Under the pieces are notes generated by a model. That model saw only the letters and a program-made list of their open reading frames with translations, was not told where the DNA came from and did no database searches. DNA of 64,000 bases from Chloroflexales bacterium ZM16-3 (GTDB lineage Bacteria > Chloroflexota > Chloroflexia > Chloroflexales > Chloroflexaceae), in contig RYFE02000020.1 in the NCBI GenBank assembly GCA_004138175.2, positions 26,021 through 90,020 of the forward strand, written 5' to 3'. Numbering within the stretch: the first letter of the stretch is position 1; each line of letters opens with the position of its first letter. The translations under genes were made by a program, and so were the position numbers. Positions 25,811 to 33,631 of the stretch are shown here, piece by piece.

Positions 25811-26296
25811 ATGCTCAAGATCGGCGCGTTCTCACGGGTGTGCCAGGTGCCGGTGTCCGCGCTGCGTTACTACGTCGAGCCCCAGCTGGTGGCCGACATC
25901 CGGTCCGTCATTCCGAGCTACGGGGCCATCGGCGCGCTCTTCGATGAGCTGTACGCCTACCTGGGCCAGCACGGTGCCGGCGGCATGGCCGTCGGCATCG
26001 ACCACAACGAGGAGTACAAGGAGCGCGACCCGGAGATGGAGGCGGCCGCCTACCTTGCGGCCCCCGTGCCCGAGGGCGGCCGGGTGCGGGTGTACACCCT
26101 GTCTGGCGTCACCGTCGCCAGCACGATCCACCGCGGCCCCTGGGAGGGGCTGAGCCAGGCCTACACGGCGCTGATGGTCTGGCTCCAGGCGAGCGGCTAC
26201 ACGCCGAGCGGCGCCAGCCGCGAGCTATACCTGCAACAAGGGGCCACCCCTGACGCCCACGTGACCGAGGTCCAGATCCCGGTGCGCCAGCGCTAG
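25811..26296 (+). CDS. MerR/GyrI-like regulator with internal deletion
   Basis: A 161-residue protein made of the first 21 residues of a MerR DNA-binding domain (MLKIGAFSRVCQVPVSALRY) joined directly to the C-terminal GyrI-like effector domain (SYGAIGALFDELYAYLGQHG, then TVASTIHRGPWEGL and GASRELYLQ). Full-length relatives are about 270 residues; roughly 100 residues, covering most of the winged helix and the dimerisation helix, are missing in frame at about 25875. It can hardly bind DNA, although the ligand domain looks whole. Promoter and operator upstream look intact. Either a pseudogene or a free ligand-binding protein. Confidence 0.7.
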   Translation: MLKIGAFSRVCQVPVSALRYYVEPQLVADIRSVIPSYGAIGALFDELYAYLGQHGAGGMAVGIDHNEEYKERDPEMEAAAYLAAPVPEGGRVRVYTLSGVTVASTIHRGPWEGLSQAYTALMVWLQASGYTPSGASRELYLQQGATPDAHVTEVQIPVRQR

Positions 26297-26336
26297 TCGG
26301 CCTGCGGACGAACGGGGCTGCGCTGTCCGCGCCGCG

Positions 26337-26382
26337 TGGTAGCGCCGGCCCATCCCCCGCTGGAGGTGGGCCGGCGCTACCA
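26337..26382. repeat. 16-bp inverted repeat before the transposase fragment
   Basis: TGGTAGCGCCGGCCCA (26337-26352) and its exact complement (26367-26382) around a 14-nt loop. It ends on the ATG of the transposase fragment. It could be the terminator of the MerR-like gene or an end of the lost insertion sequence. Confidence 0.55.
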
Positions 26383-26912
26383 TGTGTGACGCCTACGGGA
26401 CGCACTATCGGGAACAGCGCCCCGAGGTCGTCGTCCTCCAGAAGCAACTCGATGCGATGCCTATCTTCCACGCGAAGACCAAGCGCACGGCCCAGCGGCG
26501 CTACGACACGGTGATGGCCTTGCGGAACGCCTATGTGGCGGCGACGCCGGAGGTGGAGGCGGTCTTCGCCAGCCTGGAGCGCCCCTGGCCCAAGCTGGTC
26601 AACGCCATCGAGCGCGACCGCATCCCCAAGACCAACAACACGGCCGAGCTGGTGAACCGGCGCTTCGACCAGCATTACCAGACCTTCTGCGGCTTCGACA
26701 CGATCACGACGGCGCAGACCTACCTGGCGGTGTTCGCGTGGTGCTACCGCTTCACGCCCTTCACGCCGGACGCGCAGCAGCGGATCCGGGGCAAGTGCCC
26801 GCTTGAGCTGGCCGGCTACGACGTGACCTCCCTGCCCATGGCGCAGCTCTGTCGCGGCCAGATGCTCCACTGGCCCCCTGAGGCCCTCGGCCAAGTAGTC
26901 CCCAGGACGTAA
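26382..26912 (+). pseudogene. Transposase, C-terminal fragment
   Basis: A 176-codon frame matching the C-terminal part of a DDE transposase. The region IPKTNNTAELVNRRFDQHYQ near residue 85 has the T-N-N-x-x-E arrangement that carries the last catalytic glutamate in several IS families, followed by a TFCGFDTITTAQTYLAVF helix and a short tail. The N-terminal half with the two catalytic aspartates is absent, so it is dead. I cannot name the IS family with certainty, and the ends of the element are not recognisable. Confidence 0.65.
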
Positions 26913-26922
26913 CGGTCTCCAC

Positions 26923-26942
26923 AGGGGACAGCCCTGTCCCCT
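26923..26942. terminator. Short hairpin AGGGGACA/TGTCCCCT
   Basis: Perfect 8-bp stem around GCCC, 10 bp after the transposase fragment and 11 bp before a TATAAT box (26954-26959) that probably serves the STAS gene. Confidence 0.45.
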
Positions 26943-27034
26943 ATTCGCTATGCTATAATACGCATACGTCTCTTGTTGAATTCACCATCAGGGTGGACAG
27001 AACCTGTTCCCTGTTCCCTGCGAAGGAGGGCAGT

Positions 27035-27385
27035 ATGGAGATCAGCCACCGCCCGATGAACCGGGTGGATTTGCTGGAAGTCGTCGGTCGCGTCGATGCA
27101 GCGACGGCGACGAAGCTCAAGCAACAGATTGATGCGCTCTTCGAGGAGGGTCGCTACCGTATTGTCCTCGACATGGCCGGGCTTGAGTATGTCAGCAGCC
27201 CTGGGCTGCGCGTGCTGATCGAGGCACGCAAGCGGGCGCGCGAGTGGAAGATCACCGACCTTGAGGGCGGCGATATTCGGATCGCCAACCTGCCCCCGAA
27301 GATCAAAGAAGTGTTTGACCTGACCGGCTTCACCTCGCTCTTCGAGATGTACGGCGATACGATCGAGGCGGTGGGCTCCTTTTAA
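27035..27385 (+). CDS. STAS-domain anti-sigma factor antagonist (RsbV-like)
   Basis: A 116-residue STAS protein. The phosphorylatable serine region is seen as LEYVSSPGLRVLIEA near residue 54, followed by the usual KEVFDLTGFTSLFE near 93. By family knowledge the unphosphorylated form binds an RsbW-type kinase and frees its sigma factor or other partner. The open frame starts earlier, but AAGGAGG 7 nt before the ATG at 27035 sets the start. A TATAAT box lies at 26954. The HATPase-STAS and RsbU-like genes follow, forming a partner-switching module, now interrupted by a MITE insertion. Confidence 0.9.
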   Translation: MEISHRPMNRVDLLEVVGRVDAATATKLKQQIDALFEEGRYRIVLDMAGLEYVSSPGLRVLIEARKRAREWKITDLEGGDIRIANLPPKIKEVFDLTGFTSLFEMYGDTIEAVGSF

Positions 27386-27426
27386 ACGATGAAGGATGAA
27401 GGGTGAAGGATGAAACAATGTTTCAT

Positions 27427-27542
27427 CGCAATACCGCAGAAGTAACGCTGTGAGGCGTCCTGTCATTCTGAGCGAAGCGAAGAATCCCGGCCGGGACCCT
27501 TCGCTTCGCTCAGGGTGACAGCGTTACTTATGCTCTATTGCG
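27427..27542. mobile_element. 116-bp MITE-like element, copy 2, with 6-bp target duplication
   Basis: Exact reverse complement of the element at 23257-23372 over all 116 bp. Flanked by TTTCAT on both sides (27421-27426 and 27543-27548). Removing it and one TTTCAT restores a hairpin GAAGGATGAAAC-AAT-GTTTCATCCTTC, so the element jumped into one arm of an existing hairpin in the gap between the STAS and HATPase genes. Confidence 0.88.
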
Positions 27543-27587
27543 TTTCATCCTTCGTCTTTCATCCTTCTATTCTTCATCCTTGCCGTT

Positions 27588-28331
27588 ATGGAAACCATCA
27601 CCATCACCGCCGACCTCGATGCCCTTGCGAAGATCAGCGCTTTTATTACCGAAGCCGCCGAGCGGTGCGGCCTGGATGAGCGGGCGACGTGGCAGGTGCA
27701 GCTCGCCGTCGATGAGGCGGCGACGAATGTGATTCAGCACGCCTACGACCAGGAGAACCCCGGCGATATCACCCTTGGCTGGTTCTGCGAGGAGAATCGC
27801 TTCGTCATCACCCTGCGCGATAGGGGCCGCCAGTTTGACCCGGAGAGCGTGCCGCCGCCAGACATCAACTCGCCGCTGGAGGAGCGGCAGGTTGGCGGGC
27901 TTGGCCTCTACCTGATCACCAGGCTGATGGATGAGGCCCGCTTCGACTTTCGCCCCCAGGAAGGCAATGTCCTCACCATGGTCAAGTACCTCAGCATGAG
28001 CCCCCGCGACGATGTGGTGGTGATGCCGATCAGTGGCCGGGTGGATGCGGTGACGGCGCCGCAGCTGAATAAGGCGGTCCACGAGCAGATCTCGTCTGGG
28101 ACGCGCTTTATGCTGCTCGACCTGAGCGATGTGACCTTCCTGTCGAGCAGCGGGCTGCGCGCGCTGCTGCTCATCCGCAAGGAGCTGATGACCCTTGGCG
28201 GTGAGCTGCGCCTGGCCGGGCTCCAGCCGCAGGTTCACGAGGTCTTCGCCCTGACGGGGTTCACCCAGGTGTTTGCCATCCATACCACGGCGGAGGAGGC
28301 CCGGGCCTCGTTTGGCCTGGGGCGTGCGTGA
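27588..28331 (+). CDS. RsbW-like HATPase fused to a STAS domain
   Basis: A 247-residue fusion. Residues 1-135 are a GHKL ATPase of the anti-sigma kinase type: AVDEAATNVIQHAY near 45 (N box), LRDRGRQFDP near 78 (G1 box, DRG), and GGLGLYLITRLMDE near 103 (G2 box). Residues 140-247 are a STAS domain with LSDVTFLSSSGLRALLLI near 183 holding the likely target serine. Kinase and substrate in one chain is a less usual arrangement. It ends with a 4-bp overlap with the RsbU-like gene, so the two are translationally coupled. Confidence 0.92.
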   Translation: METITITADLDALAKISAFITEAAERCGLDERATWQVQLAVDEAATNVIQHAYDQENPGDITLGWFCEENRFVITLRDRGRQFDPESVPPPDINSPLEERQVGGLGLYLITRLMDEARFDFRPQEGNVLTMVKYLSMSPRDDVVVMPISGRVDAVTAPQLNKAVHEQISSGTRFMLLDLSDVTFLSSSGLRALLLIRKELMTLGGELRLAGLQPQVHEVFALTGFTQVFAIHTTAEEARASFGLGRA

Positions 28332-31300
28332 ACCGCGAGCGGCTGCTGCTTCTCTACTGTCTGATCGTCGGGGGCGTTGGCTGGATCTGGCTGACCCTCA
28401 CCCCGAGTACTCCCACGCCGCTGTTTCCCCTGCTGCTCTTCGGGGTCATCACCCTTGCGGTTGACATGCTCAGCTTCCGCGTGCCGCCCACCGACGCGCA
28501 TAGCATGGGCGGGCTGGTGCTGCTGATGGCGGCCCTGGCCCTCGGCCCGGCCCCGACCGCGCTGCTGGCCGCCTGGGAGGGCCTGCTCTCTGGCGCGCTG
28601 CTGCCCTTCATCTATGGCCGACCGCGCAGCCTCTACCTGCTGTTGGCCCGGCCCTTCATGCGCGGCGGGCTGCGCGCCGCCGGGATCCTCGGCGGCGCGG
28701 CGCTGGCCAGCGCCGCCGAGCGCGCGCCGCAGTACGACCCGGCCACGATCAACCCGGCGGCCCTGCTGATCTGGACGATCCTCGCCTACATGGTCGCCCT
28801 CCAGCTTGGCCGCGTCGGCCGCGAGTACCTACAGGGCGGACAGAGCGGCGTGGCCACCTGGTGGCGCTCCACATGGCGTCTGGCCATCGGCGTAGAGCTG
28901 GCCCCGCTGCCCCTGGCCCTGCTCGGCGCGGCGATCTACCTCCATCTCGGCCAGGGCTACTTCTTCCTCGCAGGGGTTGCCATAATCGCCGCCGCCGCCG
29001 CCGTGCGCCGGGCCAGCGTCAACCTTCAGTCGCAGCGCAGCTCGGTGCGCGAGCTGGCTATGCTCAACGAGGCCAGCCGGGCGATCATCCGCAGCGAGCT
29101 GGATGCCGAGGCGCTCTGCGAGCTGATCTACCGCGAGGCCAGCAAGGTGATCGACACCGGCTCCTTCCACCTTGGCCTCTTCGACGGCACGGACTACACC
29201 CTGATGGTGCGCGTCCAGGATCGGGTGCGCCTGCCCCGGCTCACGGTCGATCTGTCCGCCGGGGACGGGATCATCGGCTGGATCAGGCAGACCGGGCGGG
29301 CGCTGCTGGTGGAGGACTTCGCCCAGGAGATGAGCCACCTGCCGGCGCGCCCGCGCTACCAGAGCGAGCGCCCGCCGCGCTCGGGGATCTATGTGCCGCT
29401 GATCGCAGGCGAGGATGTGATCGGCTCGATCTCGGTGCAGAGCTACCAGGTATCGGCCTTTGGGGCGAATGACCTGCGGCTGCTCTCGCTGATCGCCGAC
29501 CAGGCAGCCGTGGCGATCACCAGGGCGCGGGCCTTCCAGCAGGCCAACCAGCGCGCCGTGCAGCTCCAGGCCGTCCACGAGGTGAGCGAGCAGATCACCG
29601 CCATCCTCAACCTAGAGGAGCTGCTGCCCTCGATCGTGCGGCTCATCCGCGAGCACTTCGGCTACCACCCAGTGCATATCTTCACCATTGACGATGGCGG
29701 GCAGGCGATCCGCTTCCGGGCCAGCACCACCGATGTCACCCGCCAAGAGATCCTGGCCACCGAGCCAATGCGACCGGGCCAGGGCGTGGTGGGCAGCGCT
29801 GCGGCCAGCCGGACGGCGGTGCTGGTGGGCGATGTGCGCCTGGACCCGCGTTACATCCGCGACAGCAAGAACACCCGCTCGGAGCTGGCCGTGCCGCTGC
29901 GCATCGGCGAGCGTGTGATCGGCGTCCTGGATGTGCAGAGCGATCAGGCGAACGACTTCGATGCCGACGACCTGTTTGTGATGCAGACCCTGGCCGGCCA
30001 GATCGCCGTGGCTATCGATAGCGCCAATACCTACACGAACCAGCAGGAGGAGGCGTGGACGCTCAACGCGCTGCTCCAGATGTCGGAGAACATCGGGCGG
30101 GCCAGCACGCTCGAAACCCTGCTCTCGACGGTGGTGCGGATGCCGCCGCTGCTGATCGGCTGTAGCCGCTGCTACTGCCTGCTCTGGACGCGCGAGGGCC
30201 ACTTCGAGCTGCTGGCGGCCTACGGGCTGCCGGGCGAGCTGCGCGAGCGGCTGGTTGGTCATTCGGTGTCGCTCGACGCTGCGCCCCTGCTGGCCCGGCT
30301 GCGCGCGCCCGCCGCCGAGGGCGAGGCGCCCACGCGCCCGCTGCTGCTCCACGCCGCCCAATCCCATGCCGAGGAGTGGCCGCAGCTGATCGGGCCGACG
30401 GGCAGCGGCACCCTGGTGGCATTGCCGATGCTGGCCAGGGCCAGCCTGCTCGGCGCGCTGATCTTCGACTGGGACGAGCCCAATATCGAGCTGGACAACC
30501 GCCAGATCAACCTGAGCATGGGGGCGACGGCCCAGGTGGCCGGTGCCCTGGAGAGCCTGCTGCTGGCCCGCGAGGCCGAGGAGGCCGGGCGTATGGAGCA
30601 GGAGCTGCGGGTGGCCCGCGAGATCCAGACCGCCCTGCTGCCCGCCCACTCGCCGCAGATCGCCGGCTGGCAGATCGACGCCGCATGGCGATCCGCCCGG
30701 CTGGTCGGCGGAGACTTCTACGACTTCTGGCCGCTGCCGAAGCGGCTGGGGGTTGGAGGGTGGGCGGTGGGCGTTGAAGAGCAGGCGGCGGCGGGAGATC
30801 GGGAGCTGGCCCGCGAGCTTGGCGCGGCGCACCTGCCCCAGCCCATCGAGCAGCTGCGCAGCGATGAGGCGGGCGGGGCGGATGGCGGGCCACCCGCCCC
30901 CGAGCTGGGCTTTGTGATCGCCGATGTGAGCGACAAGGGCGTGCCGGCCGCCATGTTTATGGCGATGTCGCGCTCGCTGGTGCGGGCCGCCGCCCTGGAC
31001 GGGACTGACCCGCCGGCGGCGATGGAGCGGGCCAACCGCTGGATCACCCGCGACTCTGAGTCGGGTATGTTTGTGACGCTGTTCTACGGGATGCTCGACA
31101 CGGAGAGCGGCCGGCTGCGCTACACCTCAGCCGGACACAACCCGCCGCTGCTCTACCGGCGGCGTGGCGGCAGCTTCGATGAGCTGCGCACGCCGGGGAT
31201 CGCCCTGGGCGTGCTGGAGGAGATCTCGCTACACGAGGCGGAGACAATGCTATCGCCGGGGGACGTGCTCGTCTGCTACACTGATGGTGTCACCGAGGCG

Positions 31301-31474
31301 ATCGACGACGCCCAGAACGAGTTCGGGGTGGAGCGGCTGCGCAGCGTGATCGCTGCCCACGCCGACGAGGATGTGGCGCGGATCGTGCGAGCGATCCTTG
31401 AGGCGGTGGATCAGCACGGACGCGGCCAGCCGCCCTTCGACGATGTCACCCTGGTTGTGATCAAGCGGCTCTAG
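28328..31474 (+). CDS. RsbU-like phosphatase with membrane region and GAF domains
   Basis: A 1048-residue sensor phosphatase starting at GTG inside the previous stop. Residues 1-235 contain about six to seven hydrophobic helices (a membrane sensor region); about 240-400 and 410-565 are clear GAF domains (FGANDLRLLSLIADQAAVAI, DADDLFVMQTLAGQIAVAI); a third GAF-like region spans 575-760; the SpoIIE/PP2C domain runs from about 770, with LVGGDFYDF near 791, ADVSDKGVPAAMFMA, YTSAGHNPPLLY and DVLVCYTDGVTEA. A 50-residue low-complexity insert follows the first metal motif. Expected role: dephosphorylate the STAS protein(s) upstream in response to a membrane or small-molecule signal. Confidence 0.93.
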   Translation: MNRERLLLLYCLIVGGVGWIWLTLTPSTPTPLFPLLLFGVITLAVDMLSFRVPPTDAHSMGGLVLLMAALALGPAPTALLAAWEGLLSGALLPFIYGRPRSLYLLLARPFMRGGLRAAGILGGAALASAAERAPQYDPATINPAALLIWTILAYMVALQLGRVGREYLQGGQSGVATWWRSTWRLAIGVELAPLPLALLGAAIYLHLGQGYFFLAGVAIIAAAAAVRRASVNLQSQRSSVRELAMLNEASRAIIRSELDAEALCELIYREASKVIDTGSFHLGLFDGTDYTLMVRVQDRVRLPRLTVDLSAGDGIIGWIRQTGRALLVEDFAQEMSHLPARPRYQSERPPRSGIYVPLIAGEDVIGSISVQSYQVSAFGANDLRLLSLIADQAAVAITRARAFQQANQRAVQLQAVHEVSEQITAILNLEELLPSIVRLIREHFGYHPVHIFTIDDGGQAIRFRASTTDVTRQEILATEPMRPGQGVVGSAAASRTAVLVGDVRLDPRYIRDSKNTRSELAVPLRIGERVIGVLDVQSDQANDFDADDLFVMQTLAGQIAVAIDSANTYTNQQEEAWTLNALLQMSENIGRASTLETLLSTVVRMPPLLIGCSRCYCLLWTREGHFELLAAYGLPGELRERLVGHSVSLDAAPLLARLRAPAAEGEAPTRPLLLHAAQSHAEEWPQLIGPTGSGTLVALPMLARASLLGALIFDWDEPNIELDNRQINLSMGATAQVAGALESLLLAREAEEAGRMEQELRVAREIQTALLPAHSPQIAGWQIDAAWRSARLVGGDFYDFWPLPKRLGVGGWAVGVEEQAAAGDRELARELGAAHLPQPIEQLRSDEAGGADGGPPAPELGFVIADVSDKGVPAAMFMAMSRSLVRAAALDGTDPPAAMERANRWITRDSESGMFVTLFYGMLDTESGRLRYTSAGHNPPLLYRRRGGSFDELRTPGIALGVLEEISLHEAETMLSPGDVLVCYTDGVTEAIDDAQNEFGVERLRSVIAAHADEDVARIVRAILEAVDQHGRGQPPFDDVTLVVIKRL

Positions 31475-31557
31475 TACAGCGACAAACGACCGCTGACGAT
31501 CACCGAGTGAACACAAGCGCGTGATGATCACGCTATACAGCAAAGGCGCAAACCCGT

Positions 31558-32091
31558 ATGAGCGACATGCTACCCCACGGCAACTGCTACCGCGTCGGCC
31601 CCCAGCTCATTGCCGGCGAGTACCCCGGCGGCCCCGACTTCGTGGCCGCCAAGGCCAAGCTCGACCGCCACCTCGACGTCGGGATCACCTACTTCCTCGA
31701 CCTGACCGAGCTGGGCGAGCTGCGCGACTACACCGATGTCCTCGGCTCCACCTCGGCGGCGCACGGGGTCACTGCCTTCCACCGGCGCATGCCCATCCGT
31801 GACGCGAGCCTACCGGACACCCCGGCGATCATGGTCGCCATCCTCGACGCCCTCGACACGGCCATCGCCACCGGCCACACCGTCTACCTCCACTGCTGGG
31901 GCGGGATCGGGCGCACGGGCACGGTGGTGGGCTGCTGGCTGGTGCGCCACGGCATGACGGGCGACAAGGCGCTGGAGACCATCGCCAGCCACTGGCAGGG
32001 CGTCGAGAAGCACTGGCGTCAGCCGCGCAGCCCCGAGACCGACGAGCAGCACGCGTATGTGCGGGGCTGGAGCCAGGGGGCGTTTGTGTGA
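31558..32091 (+). CDS. Protein tyrosine/dual-specificity phosphatase
   Basis: A 177-residue phosphatase of the cysteine-dependent class. The signature loop is HCWGGIGRTGTVVGCWL near residue 116 (C-x5-R-T), with the general-acid aspartate probably in MPIRDASLPD near 82. Enzymes of this type dephosphorylate phosphotyrosine or other phosphate esters. It starts 84 bp after the RsbU-like gene. No signal peptide. Substrate unknown. Confidence 0.88.
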   Translation: MSDMLPHGNCYRVGPQLIAGEYPGGPDFVAAKAKLDRHLDVGITYFLDLTELGELRDYTDVLGSTSAAHGVTAFHRRMPIRDASLPDTPAIMVAILDALDTAIATGHTVYLHCWGGIGRTGTVVGCWLVRHGMTGDKALETIASHWQGVEKHWRQPRSPETDEQHAYVRGWSQGAFV

Positions 32092-32097
32092 CGGTGG

Positions 32098-32310
32098 CTA
32101 ACTTGCTAGGCTTGCCGACAGCGCCGCAAGCAGCTGCTCGCGCACGGCGATCGCCGTGCGCGCGCGGCACGGCTGAATCTGGGGGTTGTCCTCTACCCGG
32201 CCCGAGAACCAGGTGCCATCCTCCCAGATGAAGGTCCGGTACTCTACATCAGCGACGCGAACCTGATAGATGCGCCCCTTGCGCACCGCACGTTTTTTTA
32301 ACTCAGCCAT
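32098..32310 (-). CDS. Hypothetical protein, 70 aa
   Basis: A 70-residue basic protein with no recognised domain. The first half (KGRIYQVRVADVEYRTFIWE) looks like a small beta sheet with aromatic residues and the second half is helical and alanine-rich. It overlaps the end of the 88-aa gene upstream by 8 bp, which supports a two-gene transcript. Its stop is 6 bp from the convergent phosphatase gene. Confidence 0.5.
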   Translation of the reverse strand: MAELKKRAVRKGRIYQVRVADVEYRTFIWEDGTWFSGRVEDNPQIQPCRARTAIAVREQLLAALSASLAS

Positions 32311-32569
32311 GGGGCATTTCCTCTACTTGCTCGTATTCCACGCTATGTGTGTGATGCGGATCGTCGCTGTGTCCCACCCAGAAGTGGTTGGGCTGCACCG
32401 TGCGGACGCTGCGCACCGCCACGCCTTCCAACTCGACCGTCTCGCTCGCGCTCACCAAGACGAGGTTTGGTGCCTCGTTGAAGCGCCGAGAGTAGGCGGC
32501 AAGCGCGTCCTGCATCCGATCAACCGCAGGGCGTCGGGTGTCCGCATCGTACCAGACTAAATACAACAT
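32303..32569 (-). CDS. Hypothetical protein, 88 aa
   Basis: An 88-residue protein of no recognised family, beginning MLYLVWYDADTRRPAVDRMQ. The N-terminus is a hydrophobic strand followed by a helix (MQDALAAYSRRF) and then two strands, a small alpha/beta fold by appearance. The C-terminus is His-rich (HHTHS). The open frame extends to 32677, but a GGAAGTG ribosome site favours the ATG at 32569. The 8-bp overlap with the next gene suggests cotranslation. Confidence 0.5.
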   Translation of the reverse strand: MLYLVWYDADTRRPAVDRMQDALAAYSRRFNEAPNLVLVSASETVELEGVAVRSVRTVQPNHFWVGHSDDPHHTHSVEYEQVEEMPHG

Positions 32570-32676
32570 CACACCACTTCCTGGCTCGCCGAAAGCGATT
32601 GCAGATTGCAGATTGCAGATGGGGGCACGGTGTAGCAGGCTACCTCCGCACCAGCACACCGTCCGAGTTATTCTCA

Positions 32677-32710
32677 TGGGTAGGGGCGCATCGCGATGCG
32701 CCCCTACCCA
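32677..32710. terminator. Perfect 34-bp palindrome
   Basis: TGGGTAGGGGCGCATCG followed directly by its exact complement, 3 bp past the stop codon of the gene at 32714-32956. Probably its terminator, or a cruciform-forming repeat; no T-run follows. Confidence 0.6.
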
Positions 32711-32713
32711 ATC

Positions 32714-32956
32714 TCAGAGCAGCGTCAGCGACTCATCCACGCAGCGCTGCCGAAGAGCCCCGTCGTCGGTATTGATCGGGATGCCGCCGGCCCGCCGCGC
32801 CTGGCGGATCACCTGCTCCAGCGACGATGTGTAGCTGCGGCGGCTAACCCCGCCATGCTGATACACAACACAGTAACGCCCGTCGGGCTCGCGGGTGACG
32901 GTCAGGTAGGCATGATCTGGCTGTGCGCCATCAGCTACGAGCTGCGCTTCCGCCAT
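32714..32956 (-). CDS. Hypothetical protein, 80 aa
   Basis: An 80-residue protein starting MAEAQLVADGAQPDHAYLTV. It shows a beta-hairpin-like region (YLTVTREPDGRYCVVYQHGG), a serine-rich turn, then helix RQARRAGGIPINTDD. No family recognised. The open frame is longer upstream, but a GAGAGG sequence sits before this ATG. It stands alone before a 355-bp gap. Confidence 0.5.
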   Translation of the reverse strand: MAEAQLVADGAQPDHAYLTVTREPDGRYCVVYQHGGVSRRSYTSSLEQVIRQARRAGGIPINTDDGALRQRCVDESLTLL

Positions 32957-33311
32957 AGAGGACCTCTCTTGTTCGATGTGGCTGTGCGCCACCAGCGTTG
33001 GTACAGACGACGGCTTTCCCTCCCGAGGCGGCCAAGAGACGCCCAGGGCCATCGCGAGGGCCGAGGCACAGTCTGTATGCGAGGTATAGCAGAGGAGGGC
33101 GGCGCGATGCCGCGCCTGAGATCTGGATACTTATAGCATAGCACATTTTGTGCTAATCAGATAGGGACAAAAGGCGTGCATTCCGTGCTATACTGGGCTC
33201 ACCACAGCGCGAACCGATTCCCCATCCGTAGGCTTCGCCCCTCTTGGCTCGCCAACCTCCGGCTGTAGTTGCTCGCGTGCGCCACTGACTGCGTCGTGGA
33301 GAAGGAGCTCT
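32957..33311. other. Gap with an operator-like palindrome
   Basis: No gene is seen. It holds a palindrome TAGCACA-TTT-TGTGCTA at 33139-33155 and a TATACT box at 33189-33194 that may be the -10 of the small gene at 33312, although no good -35 box is at 17 bp. A regulator binding the palindrome would lie just upstream of that promoter. Confidence 0.4.
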
Positions 33312-33539
33312 ATGCCAGAGAGTACATTATCGGTGTACGAGGCCGCAGATTGGGGCGCGCGGATCGCCGGGGCGGTGATCGCGCGGAGAGATGCCCAGGG
33401 CATTCTCTTTATTGACGAGGTGCCGGTGGATACGGTTCAGGTGCGCGGGATGTTCAGCGTGCTTGGCTTCGCAGACGGGAAGACGCGGGTTGTGCTGAGC
33501 AGCTTTCTGCGCCTGGTGTCGAGCCCGGCGCGGGCCTAG
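33312..33539 (+). CDS. Hypothetical protein, 75 aa
   Basis: A 75-residue protein with no recognised domain. A strong GAGAAGGAG ribosome site 6 nt before the ATG and normal codon use support it. It reads as a small beta-rich fold (AGAVIARRDAQGILFIDEVP, then GMFSVLGFADGKTRVVLSSF). A TATACT box 120 bp upstream may be its promoter. It converges with arsJ, with a GC-rich gap of 92 bp. Confidence 0.55.
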   Translation: MPESTLSVYEAADWGARIAGAVIARRDAQGILFIDEVPVDTVQVRGMFSVLGFADGKTRVVLSSFLRLVSSPARA

Positions 33540-33631
33540 AAATCGCCCAGTGCGGCACCGCCCGGCGGCTGAAGCCGCGGGCTGCGGTTCTGCAAAGGCC
33601 GCCTTCGCGGCCTCGCGCACGCAGCGCGCTA

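Noticed and set aside
32599..32622. GATTGCA tandem repeat near 32600, with complement near 40500
   Set aside because: Three short units only; likely simple-sequence noise, although the complement near 40497 was noted.
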